Source of the DNA: Actomonas aquatica
GTDB lineage: Bacteria > Verrucomicrobiota > Verrucomicrobiia > Opitutales > Opitutaceae
Assembly: GCF_019679435.2 (NCBI RefSeq)
Contig: NZ_CP139781.1
Location: forward strand, 1,488,001 to 1,552,000
Direction: 5' to 3'
DNA length: 64,000 nt
Within the stretch, counting starts at the first letter, position 1. The number at the start of each line of letters is the position of its first letter. Shown here in pieces: positions 54,117 to 63,230 of the stretch. The notes beneath the pieces were generated by a model that searched no databases, was not told where the DNA came from, and saw only the letters and a list, made by a program, of their open reading frames with translations. The position numbers and the translations under genes are program-made.

Positions 54117-56600
54117 TTGCCGCCCCCCGAATCGTCGTCCGCCTCTTCGAACTTCCGTCGCGTCCACATCGTGGCGGCGCTGCTGCTTACGATCGTCGCC
54201 CTGCTGCCCTGGTGGCGCAACCACGGCCTGCTGCGCGAACCGCTCGACTACAGCCTCATGATGCGCGCCAGCGCCCGCATCGCCGCCGGGGAGCGACCCT
54301 ACGTCGACTTCGCGTCGGCTCAGCAGTCCGGTTCGCTTTGGCTCAATGCCGTGATCGAGCGCATCGGCGGCGGCACCTACCAAGCGCTCACTTGGGGCAA
54401 TGCTGCGGCCATCGTCGGAATGATGCTCTTACTGGGATTCATCCTGCGCCGTTGCTTTTCCCCTGCCATGGCTCTGCTCGGCGCTGCCGTGCTCGTGGTC
54501 GGCACCCTCGGCCAGCATACCATCGTTTGGTATAATGCCATCGGCACGCTGGCCTTGGCCGTTGCCGTGCTGACCGCAGCACAGGCTCCGGTTTGGCACC
54601 GATCAAGTTGGGCCTGGCACGCGCTGACGATCGTCGCCCTCCTGGTCGGTGGACTGAATAAACTCAATTACCAGGCGGTCGCCTTGGCTGGCACCTGCGC
54701 CTGGGTCGTGCGAGCCGCGCTGCTGGGGCACGCCAGCATGACCCGCAGCATCTTCACCCTCGTGGGTTTGGTGCTGTGTGGCACCGCCCTCCCGCTCGTG
54801 ATCGAACTCAGTTGGACGGGGGCCGACCTCGACGCTTGGCTACGAAACGTCATCATCGCACCCGCGCAGAGTCGCGGAGGCCTGCTCCGGCAGCTTCTCT
54901 CACTCTCCCCCTACCTCGCCCCCCCGCACGACCACTATGGGGCGGTGCTGCGCCCGGTCGGTCTATTAATGGTGGGCTGGCTCGGCTGGACGGTGGTGGG
55001 CTTGTGGCGGGGCCGGTCCGGACTCGATCGTTTGCTGCTACTGACCGCGGCCGCGTTTGTGATCACCGCGACCATGGCGTTGCTGCTCACCAACCTGGAG
55101 ATCAATTATCTGGCCCTGTCCGCCGGTTTCGCCCTGCTACTTTCCCTCTGGATCGGCTTTGGGCCTCTCCCCCTGCCGCAGACCAAACGCGCCATCTCCC
55201 TCTGGCTTCCCGCAGTTCTGGCGGGGTTGATCATGTGGGGCTCTGCCTGGAGCGGCCAACGCGCCCTGTTCGGATCCGATCGTGCCGACCGTGCAACCTT
55301 CCGCGAACTGAATGCCGCCGACGAACGATTCGCCTATTTCGCAGGCACCCGCCTCCCGCCCAACCTCGCCGACGATATTGAGACGCTCGTGCTGGACCTG
55401 CCCCGCCACCCACCGAACGCCGGCTCGCCCTATCTTTACGCGACCGGCACGGAGTGGCTCGAACGGATTTACCCGGTCGATTCTTTGCACGGACTACCGT
55501 TGCTGCTCACGGGGGTGGGCCTCGAGGCGGATCGGATGGCGCAGCTCAAAACCATGCTCGCTCCGCCAGGCCCCGTAGAACGGGTCTTTGGCATCTCCAG
55601 CTGGGTATGGCCGGGCGACCTCGAAGCCCATGTCAAACTACGCGGGCCTCTGATCCTGCGGGGCCGGTTGAAATACTACGACCTGCGTCCCACGGCCCCG
55701 CCACTGCCTTTGAGTGACCTCGGTGATAGCATCGAACTGATCAACCAGTTGGGCTCGGGCATGGATCCAAATTTGGTCCACCTCAACCCGATCCACCCGG
55801 TCCGCCCGCTGCGTCTCCCCTCGGGGCAACACGTGCTCGGCATCACCAGCGGAACGGGGGCCTTCCAGTTTGCTCGTCCCAGCAAGTTCATTCGCGGCGA
55901 GGTCCGGTTGGCTCGCACCAGCGGTTCGACCGGGTCGCCCTTGTCCGCTCGTTTCACCGTGAGTCACGCTGGCCGCCCCGACCTGCCTCCGTTCTGGTCG
56001 GCGGACGTTCGGCTCCCGGCCGGGGAGACGGAGACCACCATGTCATACGATCTGGACGCGGCCAACCAGCCCACTCGCTTCGCCGTCACCGTCGCCGACG
56101 ACTATGCCGAGCAACTCCACGCCGGTTGGCGCATGCCCCAAATTTACGATTCACGGGTCGACACCCCCACCCCGCCTCAACTGCGACGGACTTACCGCTC
56201 GGAAACCACGTTGGAATCCGCAGACCGCTTGGCCCTGCTGCCGCCGGGATGGGCCGAGCGTGCGCAGGTTGTGGTGCGCGGTGGCACAATGGAGCTTAAC
56301 TCCCTTCATCTTCCCGCCGGGGGAGAGGGGTGGATCCGGCTGGACGACTATTTTCGCACGATGCGCGTGCGCGTGAGAAATCCCGATGCCAACCCTCAGA
56401 TCAAACCCGTTGTCCGGGTGCTTTGGTATAGAGGTGGGCGCATCGAGATGATCACCCAACGGGAAATCCCCGCCGAAGGCGAAATCTCCTTCGATGCCTG
56501 GATGGCGGAATACCAAGGCTGGGTGGCCGTGCTCGTCGATCCCAACCCCGAGGAGGCCAAGGTCCGGCTGCAAATTGAATATATCGACGACACTCGATAA
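54117..56600 (+). CDS. Large polytopic membrane protein with extracytoplasmic C-terminal half
   Basis: 827 residues from a TTG start; I recognise no specific family. Residues about 17-390 have some ten membrane helices (AALLLTIVALLPWW, AAIVGMMLLLGFIL, MALLGAAVLVVGTLGQHT and so on) with an early periplasmic loop containing RPYVDFASAQQSGSLW, similar in style to GT39/GT-C glycosyltransferases (D in the first loop). Residues about 400-827 are soluble, beta-rich and end acidic. It heads three plus-strand genes with a Kelch protein and a GT2 transferase. A GT-C role in surface glycan assembly is a hypothesis. The start could lie slightly downstream. Confidence 0.75.
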   Translation: MPPPESSSASSNFRRVHIVAALLLTIVALLPWWRNHGLLREPLDYSLMMRASARIAAGERPYVDFASAQQSGSLWLNAVIERIGGGTYQALTWGNAAAIVGMMLLLGFILRRCFSPAMALLGAAVLVVGTLGQHTIVWYNAIGTLALAVAVLTAAQAPVWHRSSWAWHALTIVALLVGGLNKLNYQAVALAGTCAWVVRAALLGHASMTRSIFTLVGLVLCGTALPLVIELSWTGADLDAWLRNVIIAPAQSRGGLLRQLLSLSPYLAPPHDHYGAVLRPVGLLMVGWLGWTVVGLWRGRSGLDRLLLLTAAAFVITATMALLLTNLEINYLALSAGFALLLSLWIGFGPLPLPQTKRAISLWLPAVLAGLIMWGSAWSGQRALFGSDRADRATFRELNAADERFAYFAGTRLPPNLADDIETLVLDLPRHPPNAGSPYLYATGTEWLERIYPVDSLHGLPLLLTGVGLEADRMAQLKTMLAPPGPVERVFGISSWVWPGDLEAHVKLRGPLILRGRLKYYDLRPTAPPLPLSDLGDSIELINQLGSGMDPNLVHLNPIHPVRPLRLPSGQHVLGITSGTGAFQFARPSKFIRGEVRLARTSGSTGSPLSARFTVSHAGRPDLPPFWSADVRLPAGETETTMSYDLDAANQPTRFAVTVADDYAEQLHAGWRMPQIYDSRVDTPTPPQLRRTYRSETTLESADRLALLPPGWAERAQVVVRGGTMELNSLHLPAGGEGWIRLDDYFRTMRVRVRNPDANPQIKPVVRVLWYRGGRIEMITQREIPAEGEISFDAWMAEYQGWVAVLVDPNPEEAKVRLQIEYIDDTR

Positions 56601-56686
56601 CCCGTTGCGTCGCCCCGGTTTTTCTCCATCACCCGTGCCTTTGGGCTCGAACCAGCCACGCGCTTTCATCCTGCGAAGCCATTATC

Positions 56687-57727
56687 ATGTCTCGTTTCAA
56701 GAAGTTGATCCTGACCATCTTTGTCGTGGGTGCTCTGTTGGGAGTGTTCTTCCACTTTTGGTGGATGCGTTCGTGGGGCCCGCGTGCTGGTGTGGTGGAT
56801 ACACCCGCCGGTCGCTACGATTGGGCGGCCGATCTGCCGGTGGCCCGCACCGAAGCCGGTGGCACCAGCGTGGGTAACACCTTCTACGTCCTCGGTGGCA
56901 TCAACGCCTGGGCGCAGACCTATCAGGACCTGCTCGCATTCGACGCAGCCAGCAACCAGTGGGAAGAGCGCGCCCCATTCCCCTACCTCATCAACCACCC
57001 CGGCGTGACCAATGATGGGCGTTACGTTTACGTCGCCGGAGGCTTCGGTCCCCTCGGGATCCGCCTGCGTGGTTTCATGTTCGCCCGCTGGGATCCGATG
57101 GAGCGGCTCTGGCGCTACGATCCGGCAACCAACGCTTGGGCCGAACTTGCATCCATGCCCGCGCCGCGCGGTGCGGGAGGCGTCACGTGGGGCGACGGCA
57201 AACTCTGGTATGTCGGCGGCATCAACGAAAACCGCGAACTCGCGGCCGAGCTCTTCGCCTACGACCCGAAGACCGACACGTGGGAAGAAATGCCGCCCAT
57301 GCCGACGCCGCGCGATCACATGCGTTTGGAATACGTCGACGGCGCGCTCTACGCCCTCTCCGGCCGCAAGGACGACATGCGCTTCAACCTGGGCCAAGTG
57401 GAACGCTTCGACATCGCCACCCGCACCTGGTCATCCCGCGCCCCCATTCCGACACCACGCGGTGGTTTTGGCAGCGCCGTGCTGGATGGCCGCATCTACA
57501 CCTTCGGCGGCGAAGCCGTCTGGACCTGCTTCGAAACCGTGGAAATCTACGATCCGCAAACCGACACGTGGAGCACCGGCCCCTCCCTGCCCGAGGCTCG
57601 CCACGGCATCATCGCCGGCGCGATTGGCGACGACATCCACTTGGTCTCCGGCGGACGCCATCCGCGCGTTTCGATCAGCGCCCTGCACCGGGTCTTCACG
57701 CCCACTCCCCGCCCGACCCAACCGTGA
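56687..57727 (+). CDS. Membrane-anchored Kelch-repeat beta-propeller protein
   Basis: 346 residues. A single N-terminal helix (LILTIFVVGALLGVFFHFWW) anchors it facing the periplasm. At least five Kelch-type blades follow, each with the GG...Y...W pattern: FYVLGGINAW, YVYVAGGFGP, LWYVGGINENRELA, LYALSGRKDDM, IYTFGGEAVWTCFE and IHLVSGGRHPR. Catalytic copper residues of galactose oxidase are not seen, so binding rather than catalysis is likely. The stop overlaps the GTG start of the glycosyltransferase gene by four bases (GTGA), implying coupled expression. Confidence 0.85.
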   Translation: MSRFKKLILTIFVVGALLGVFFHFWWMRSWGPRAGVVDTPAGRYDWAADLPVARTEAGGTSVGNTFYVLGGINAWAQTYQDLLAFDAASNQWEERAPFPYLINHPGVTNDGRYVYVAGGFGPLGIRLRGFMFARWDPMERLWRYDPATNAWAELASMPAPRGAGGVTWGDGKLWYVGGINENRELAAELFAYDPKTDTWEEMPPMPTPRDHMRLEYVDGALYALSGRKDDMRFNLGQVERFDIATRTWSSRAPIPTPRGGFGSAVLDGRIYTFGGEAVWTCFETVEIYDPQTDTWSTGPSLPEARHGIIAGAIGDDIHLVSGGRHPRVSISALHRVFTPTPRPTQP

Positions 57728-58503
57728 GTCGCTCGGCGCGCCCGACCATCTCCTTCGTCGCTCTCTTTTATCGCGACGCGCCGACCGTCGAGAGCGTTCT
57801 CAGGGCACTCGACCGGGTGCTCGCCGAGCTTTGCGAGAGCTACGAAATCATCGCCATCGATGACTGCAGCCCCGACGACACCTGGGCCACCATCCAACGC
57901 GTTGCGACCACCCTCCCCCGCGTCGTTCCGGTGCAAAACCCCACGAACCTGGGAGTGGGGGCCAGTTTCCAGCGGGCCGCTCGACGGTGTGCGTATGACT
58001 GGATCGGATACACCGACGGTGACGACCAGTTTGAAGTCGATGATTTGCGCCTGCTCACACCTCATCTGACTGAGGCCGATGTCGTTTCTGGCCGACGGGC
58101 CCGCCGGGCCGACGGATTTCGCCGAGTCTTGGCCTCCGAAGTATTCAATTTCCTGGCGCGCAGCTGCTTTCCCATCCCGTTGCGCGACATCAACTCGGCG
58201 CTGAAGCTCTACCGCACAGCTCTGCTCAAAGCCCTGCCCGATTGGGACAGTGGCGCGTTCTACGACACGGAGATCATCGTGCGACTGGCCGTCGATCACT
58301 CCGCCCGTATGGTGGAAGTGCCGGTGCGCCACAAACCACGTCCGTTCGGCGAGGCTGGTGGACTCTCGACCCGCAACATTCGCAACATCCTCCAAAACTT
58401 GTCGGGGGAACGCATGCAGCGCTACCGCCGGCCGGGTCCGGTGGCGGCGACCACGCGCGTCGCGCTCAGCGTCGCCCTCCGCTGCCTGCCGGCCGCGACG
58501 TGA
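57724..58503 (+). CDS. Family 2 glycosyltransferase (DPM/dolichyl-phosphate-mannose synthase-like)
   Basis: 259 residues starting at GTG 57724; a longer in-frame reading upstream (to 57136) is only the shadow of the Kelch gene. The GT-A domain shows ISFVALFYRDAPTVESVL, the nucleotide-sugar motif IIAIDDCSPDDTW and the DxD-like YTDGDDQFEVDDL; then AFYDTEIIVRLA and VPVRHKPRPFGEAGG, typical of polyprenyl-phosphate sugar synthases. No C-terminal membrane helices are obvious, so it probably works from the cytosol. Coupled to the upstream Kelch gene; convergent with thrC. Confidence 0.88.
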   Translation: MSRSARPTISFVALFYRDAPTVESVLRALDRVLAELCESYEIIAIDDCSPDDTWATIQRVATTLPRVVPVQNPTNLGVGASFQRAARRCAYDWIGYTDGDDQFEVDDLRLLTPHLTEADVVSGRRARRADGFRRVLASEVFNFLARSCFPIPLRDINSALKLYRTALLKALPDWDSGAFYDTEIIVRLAVDHSARMVEVPVRHKPRPFGEAGGLSTRNIRNILQNLSGERMQRYRRPGPVAATTRVALSVALRCLPAAT

Positions 58504-58515
58504 ACCTGCGGCCCC

Positions 58516-59877
58516 TCAGAGCGCCCGTTCGGTGATGAAGCCGCGGATGGCGTCGGCGGTGGCGGCGACCGGGTGTTTGATGATCGGACGCTCCTTCAGC
58601 GCTTCCAGCGACGGATGCGTCGGGTCGACTCCGATGGCCGCACGGATCGTGTCGGGGAACTTTGCCGGGTGGGCGGTTGAGAGCACCACGCTGAGACGAT
58701 CCGGATCGTGTTCCGCAAAGGCGCAGGCCGTGTGCGGATCGGCAACGTATCCGTAGCGATCATACACCGATTTGATGATGCTCGGGATCTCGGCATCGTT
58801 GCAACGCGAAGCCGAGAAGGTGTCGGCGTCGAAGTTCTCGAAGCGATACTGCCCGGTCGCTTTGAAAGTGCTCATGATCTCGCGCACTCGGGCCGCGTCA
58901 CGCCCGACGGAGAAATAGAGGAAACGCTCGAAGTTGGACGCCACTTGAATGTCCATCGACGGGGCGAGGCTCGGCGCCACCCGGTCGACCTGGTATTCGC
59001 CGGTGGTGAAGAGCCGGTAGAGAATATCGTTCTGGTTGGTCGCCACCTTGAAGCCGCGGATGGGCACGCCCATTTTTTGCAGCATCCAGCCGGCGAGCAC
59101 GTTGCCGAAGTTGCCGGTCGGCACCACAAACTCGACGTTGTCCTGGCGGTCCGCCGGTAGCCGCAACCACGCCGAGAGGTAATACACGCACTGCGCGAGG
59201 ACCCGGGCGAGATTGATGGAGTTCACCGCCGACAAGCGATGCGAGAGGCGAAAGTCCTGATCGGCAAAGATCTCCTTCAGCGCGGTCTGCGCGTCGTCGA
59301 AGGAACCTTCGATCGCCATGGCGAAGACGTTGTCCGCCCCCGTGCAGGTCATCTGCCGCTCTTGGAGCGGCGCGACGCGGCCATCCGGATAAAGAATGAA
59401 GATGGCCGTGCCGGGTTTGCCGAGCAGGCCGTGAATGGCGGCCGCACCGGTGTCGCCGGAAGTGGCGCCCAGCACGTTGATCGTCTGCTGACGCGTCGCG
59501 CATTGGTGTTCGTAGAGATTGCCGAGCAATTGCAGGGCAAAGTCTTTGAAGGCCAGCGTCGGTCCGTGGAAGAGCTCGAGGACCTGCAGGTTATCGGCGA
59601 GCGGGACCAGCGGCGCGATCTCCGGATGCGAAAACGTCGTGTAGGATTTGGCGACGATCGCGGCGAAGGTCGCGTCGTCGATATCCGTGGCGAAGCGACG
59701 GAAGAACGCTGTGCACAGCGCCGGATAATCGAGCCCGGCAAACGCCTTCAAATCATCGCCGGAGAACTGCGGCAGCTCTTCGGGCAGAAACAAACCGCCG
59801 TCCGGCGCGAGACCAGTAGCGACTGCGTCACTAAAACCAAGCGCCGGTGCTTCGCCGCGAGTGGAGATGAAGTTCAT
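58516..59877 (-). CDS. thrC: Threonine synthase
   Basis: 453 residues, PLP-dependent; makes L-threonine from O-phospho-L-homoserine. Features: FISTRGEAPALGFSDAVATGLAPDGGLFLPE at the N-terminus, the PLP lysine in LAFKDFALQLLGNLYEH, VLGATSGDTGAAAIHGL and NFGNVLAGWMLQKMGVP. The roughly 450-residue form is the E. coli/yeast-like class. It is the last gene of the minus-strand cluster and is separated from lysC by 112 bases that hold an inverted repeat. It probably shares the upstream transcript, although that repeat could form an attenuating structure. Confidence 0.95.
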   Translation of the reverse strand: MNFISTRGEAPALGFSDAVATGLAPDGGLFLPEELPQFSGDDLKAFAGLDYPALCTAFFRRFATDIDDATFAAIVAKSYTTFSHPEIAPLVPLADNLQVLELFHGPTLAFKDFALQLLGNLYEHQCATRQQTINVLGATSGDTGAAAIHGLLGKPGTAIFILYPDGRVAPLQERQMTCTGADNVFAMAIEGSFDDAQTALKEIFADQDFRLSHRLSAVNSINLARVLAQCVYYLSAWLRLPADRQDNVEFVVPTGNFGNVLAGWMLQKMGVPIRGFKVATNQNDILYRLFTTGEYQVDRVAPSLAPSMDIQVASNFERFLYFSVGRDAARVREIMSTFKATGQYRFENFDADTFSASRCNDAEIPSIIKSVYDRYGYVADPHTACAFAEHDPDRLSVVLSTAHPAKFPDTIRAAIGVDPTHPSLEALKERPIIKHPVAATADAIRGFITERAL

Positions 59878-59910
59878 GGGAGTCTTTAAACCGTTCTCGG
59901 GGCCGAGTGT

Positions 59911-59981
59911 GTCGGGCGTAAAACCCGACCCACCGGGCGCGGAATTTTGACTTGGAAGGTGCGTCGGGCCTTACGCCCAAC
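59911..59981. repeat. Pair of inverted repeats in the lysC-thrC gap
   Basis: GTCGGGCGTAAAACCCGACC (59911-59930) plus CACC, and its imperfect inverted copy GGTGCGTCGGGCC then TTACGCCCAAC (59958-59981). Each half also forms its own TCGGG/CCCGA-type hairpin, so alternative folds are possible. Confidence 0.65.
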
Positions 59982-59989
59982 ATCCGATC

Positions 59990-61207
59990 CTACTCGGCGT
60001 CGAGGCCGAAGATGGTGTGCACGATACGGGCGGCTTCGTCGGCGCGATCGAGCTCGATCACCACCGAGATCTTGATCTCGGAGGTCGTGATGAGGTCGAT
60101 GTTGATCGACGCATCGGCCAGACCCTTGAACAGGTCGGCAGCGACGCCGGAGTGCGTCTTCATGCCCACGCCCACGACGGAAAGTTTCGCGATGGCTTCG
60201 TGCACCGCCACGTGACCGCCGCCGATTTCGTCGAGCACCGGCTCGAGCGACTTCTGGGCTTTGAGGGTGTCGCCCTGCGGCACGGTGAAGGTGAGATTCG
60301 CGATGCCGTTGCGACCGACGTTCTGCACGATCATGTCCACGACGATGTTCGCATCGGCCAGGGCGCGGAACACTTTCGCGGCGGAACCGGGCTTATCGAG
60401 AATGTTGCTCACGATAATCTTGGCCTGGTCCTTATCGACCGCGACGCCGCGGACGACGACTTTTTCCATGTGGGGGACTTCTGCTTTCACTACGGTTCCT
60501 CGGTTGAAGTTAAAGGATGAGCGGACTTCGAACAAAACGCCGTGCTTTTCGGCGAACTCGACAGAGCGGGGTTGCATGACCTTCGAACCGGACGAGGCCA
60601 GCTCGAGCATTTCGTCATAGGAAATTTCGTTGATCTTCTGAGCCTTGCCCACGATGCGCGGGTCGGCGGTGTAGACGCCATCGACGTCGGTGAAGATCTC
60701 GCACTTGTCGGCCTTCACGGCCGACGCGAGGGCGATCGCACTGAGGTCGGAACCACCGCGACCGAGCGTGGTGATGTGGCCTTCCTCATTGATGCCCTGG
60801 AAACCGGCCACGATGACGACCTTGCCGGCTTCGAGCTGCTTTTCCACGGCCGAGGCGTCGATGGTGACGATGCGGGCCTTGGTGTGGGCGCGGTCGGTCT
60901 GGATGCCGGCCATGGCGCCCGTGAAGGACACGGCGTCGACGCCTTGATCGTGCAGTGCCATCGCGGTGAGTGCGATGGTCTCCTGCTCGCCCACGGCCAG
61001 CAGCATATCCATCTCGCGCTCACTCGGGTCTTTGCACACCGCGCGAGCGCGGGAGAGCAACTCGTTGGTAATGCCGGCCCGGGCAGACACCACCACCACG
61101 ACCTGGTTACCCTGGGCGGCGGTGAGTTTGACGCGTTCGGCGACTTTCTTGATTCGTTCGACGTCACCTACGGAGGTGCCGCCAAATTTTTGCACGATTC
61201 GTGACAT
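59990..61207 (-). CDS. lysC: Aspartate kinase
   Basis: 405 residues; first step of the Lys/Thr/Met pathway. KFGGTSVGDVERIKKVAERV at the N-terminus, VAGFQGINEEGHITTLGRGGSDLSAIALA (ATP site) and FTDVDGVYTADPRIV (Asp site) are diagnostic. Two ACT domains occupy the C-terminal 140 residues (VVVRGVAVDKDQAKIIV, then AKLSVVGVGMKTHSGVAADLFKGLA), the site of feedback inhibition by lysine and/or threonine. It lies 20 bases after hom on the minus strand, so it is co-transcribed with it. Confidence 0.96.
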   Translation of the reverse strand: MSRIVQKFGGTSVGDVERIKKVAERVKLTAAQGNQVVVVVSARAGITNELLSRARAVCKDPSEREMDMLLAVGEQETIALTAMALHDQGVDAVSFTGAMAGIQTDRAHTKARIVTIDASAVEKQLEAGKVVIVAGFQGINEEGHITTLGRGGSDLSAIALASAVKADKCEIFTDVDGVYTADPRIVGKAQKINEISYDEMLELASSGSKVMQPRSVEFAEKHGVLFEVRSSFNFNRGTVVKAEVPHMEKVVVRGVAVDKDQAKIIVSNILDKPGSAAKVFRALADANIVVDMIVQNVGRNGIANLTFTVPQGDTLKAQKSLEPVLDEIGGGHVAVHEAIAKLSVVGVGMKTHSGVAADLFKGLADASINIDLITTSEIKISVVIELDRADEAARIVHTIFGLDAE

Positions 61208-61227
61208 GGATGGAGGGGGAAAAGGAA

Positions 61228-62535
61228 TCAGTCGTCGAAGCTGGCGATGCGCAACAGCAGGGGCTCGCCCAGCACGCAGGCGAGACGGGACAGGTGTTTC
61301 ACGGTCGCGCGAATCGCTTTTTCGTTACTGCGGTGGGTCGTCAGGATGAGCGAGGCGGCGTCCTTCTTGTCGGCCGGGCGTTGCTGCAGGCTGGCGATGC
61401 TCACCTTGTATTTGGCGGTGACGCTGGAAATCTTCGCGAGCACGCCGGGCGTATCACTCACGTCCATACGCAGGTAATATTCGCCTTCGATCCGTTCCGG
61501 CAGGCAGAGCGGGCACTGGTGCTCGACCGGCTCCGGCAACGGCGCGTTGCCGCGCAGCAGGAGGGCGATGGCATCGACGATGTCGGAAATGACCGCGCTG
61601 GCGGTGGCGTCCTGGCCCGCGCCGCGACCGATGTAAACCGTCTCGCCGACCACGTCACCGGCAACGGAGATGCCGTTGTAGACCTCGTTGACGTTGGCCA
61701 GCACCTTGGTGCGCGGCAGCAGGGTCGGAGCCACGCTCACGGCGAGTTCGTCGGAATCGAGGTCGCGTGTGATGACCGCGAGCAGCTTGATCGCGTAGCC
61801 GCTTTCCTCCGCAAACTGGATGTCGGCTTGGCTCAGCTTGGTGATGCCCTCCACCACCATCGACTTGGTCGGCACCCAGGTGCCGTGGGCGAGGTAGGCG
61901 AGAATCGAAGCCTTGTGCGCGGTGTCCCAGCCTTCGACGTCAAGCGACTCGTCGGCCTCGGCGTAACCGAGGGCCTTGGCCTCTTTGAGGATGACCGGGT
62001 AGGACAGCCCCTCGCGCTCCATGCGCGTGATGATGTAATTGCAGGTGCCGTTGAGGATACCGTAGATGCGGCCGAAACGATTGGCCACGAGACCCTCGCG
62101 CAGGGCTTTGATGATCGGAATACCACCCGCCACCGACGCTTCGAAGAAGTAATGCCCGCCGTTCTCGCGTGCCGCCGCGAAGATCTCCGGACCACATTCG
62201 CAGACGAGCGCTTTGTTGGCCGAAATGACGGTCTTGCCCAGCTTGAGCGCCGCCAGCGTGACCTCCTTCGCCACAGTGGTGCCGCCAATCAACTCACAGA
62301 CGATCTGAATGGACGGATCGGTTGCGACCGCCATCGGATCGTCCGACATGCGGGACTTGCTGACCCGCACGCTACGCTTCTTGGCGAGGTTGCGCACCGA
62401 GGCTCGTTTCAGGACGAGTTTGGCCCCGAGGCGGGATTCAAATTTGGCACGGGAACGGGTGATGTGTTTCCACACCCCCTGCCCTACGGTGCCGAGGCCG
62501 CAGATGCCGATATTAACGACAGGGAGATCGCTCAT
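61228..62535 (-). CDS. hom: Homoserine dehydrogenase
   Basis: 435 residues; reduces aspartate semialdehyde to homoserine. The Rossmann motif IGICGLGTVGQGVWKHI starts the protein; CELIGGTTVAKEVTLAALKLGK, SANKALVCECG, the catalytic ILNGTCNYIITRM region and ALGYAEADESLDVEGWDTAHK follow. A C-terminal ACT domain (MDVSDTPGVLAKISSVTAKYKVSIASL) gives likely threonine feedback control. It lies between plsY and lysC (22 and 20 bases apart). Confidence 0.96.
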   Translation of the reverse strand: MSDLPVVNIGICGLGTVGQGVWKHITRSRAKFESRLGAKLVLKRASVRNLAKKRSVRVSKSRMSDDPMAVATDPSIQIVCELIGGTTVAKEVTLAALKLGKTVISANKALVCECGPEIFAAARENGGHYFFEASVAGGIPIIKALREGLVANRFGRIYGILNGTCNYIITRMEREGLSYPVILKEAKALGYAEADESLDVEGWDTAHKASILAYLAHGTWVPTKSMVVEGITKLSQADIQFAEESGYAIKLLAVITRDLDSDELAVSVAPTLLPRTKVLANVNEVYNGISVAGDVVGETVYIGRGAGQDATASAVISDIVDAIALLLRGNAPLPEPVEHQCPLCLPERIEGEYYLRMDVSDTPGVLAKISSVTAKYKVSIASLQQRPADKKDAASLILTTHRSNEKAIRATVKHLSRLACVLGEPLLLRIASFDD

Positions 62536-62557
62536 GAGTAGGAAGGAAGGGAACCGA

Positions 62558-63187
62558 CTACTTACGGTCCCAACGATGCTCGGTGCCAGCCATGAGACGG
62601 CTGATATTCGCGTGATGCCGCACGATGACGAGCAAACCGAGCAGGGTCGCCATCACGTTGAGGGTCATGCCAAACGACAGGAACCACGGCGTAATCGCTA
62701 TGATTGCGGCGGCCACAATGGACGCCAAAGAAACAAACCGGCTCGCAAAGAAGGTGACCACCCACGCCACCGCGGCAACGAGGCACGGCAGGGGCATGAG
62801 CATCAACAAACCACCGGCAGCCGTCGCCACCCCCTTGCCGCCGCGAAAGCCGAGGAAGCAGGAGAAGGAGTGCCCGAGAACCGCTCCGACCACGCCGGCC
62901 ACGCCACCGAGATCATAAAGGAAGGTGCCCGAACGAGCGGAATCGCCGAGCACGATCGGAAACACGATCAACGGCGTGATGGTCGCGAAGATCCCCTTGC
63001 AGACATCCAGCGCAAACACGACGTTGCCGGGGCCTTTGCCCAGCACGCGTTTTACGTTGGTGGCGCCGGGATTTTTGCTGCCGACCTCGAGGATGTTAAC
63101 GCCCTTGCGCTTCGCCACCCAGTAACCAAACGGCAACGATCCCAACACGTAGGCAAAGGCAACGGTGAGGAGGATCGGGGTGATCAT
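62558..63187 (-). CDS. plsY: Acyl-phosphate:glycerol-3-phosphate acyltransferase
   Basis: 209 residues, five or more membrane helices. The first conserved block GSLPFGYWVAKRKGVNILEVGSKNPGATNVKRVLGKG is the PlsY motif 1; motif 2 is LGHSFSCFLGFRGGKGVATAAG and motif 3 lies near RHHANISRLMAGTEHRW. It makes lysophosphatidic acid, starting membrane lipid synthesis. Being embedded between serA and hom makes it a lipid gene in an amino-acid operon; it is probably co-transcribed with them (43-base and 22-base gaps). Confidence 0.95.
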   Translation of the reverse strand: MITPILLTVAFAYVLGSLPFGYWVAKRKGVNILEVGSKNPGATNVKRVLGKGPGNVVFALDVCKGIFATITPLIVFPIVLGDSARSGTFLYDLGGVAGVVGAVLGHSFSCFLGFRGGKGVATAAGGLLMLMPLPCLVAAVAWVVTFFASRFVSLASIVAAAIIAITPWFLSFGMTLNVMATLLGLLVIVRHHANISRLMAGTEHRWDRK

Positions 63188-63230
63188 GGGTGGAGGAGCG
63201 GGCGCGGCAGCGGGGCTAAGTCGAACGAGG

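Noticed and set aside
57136..57723. A 196-codon in-frame extension upstream of the glycosyltransferase
   Set aside because: It is the out-of-frame reading of the Kelch gene. GT2 homology begins only after the GTG at 57724.
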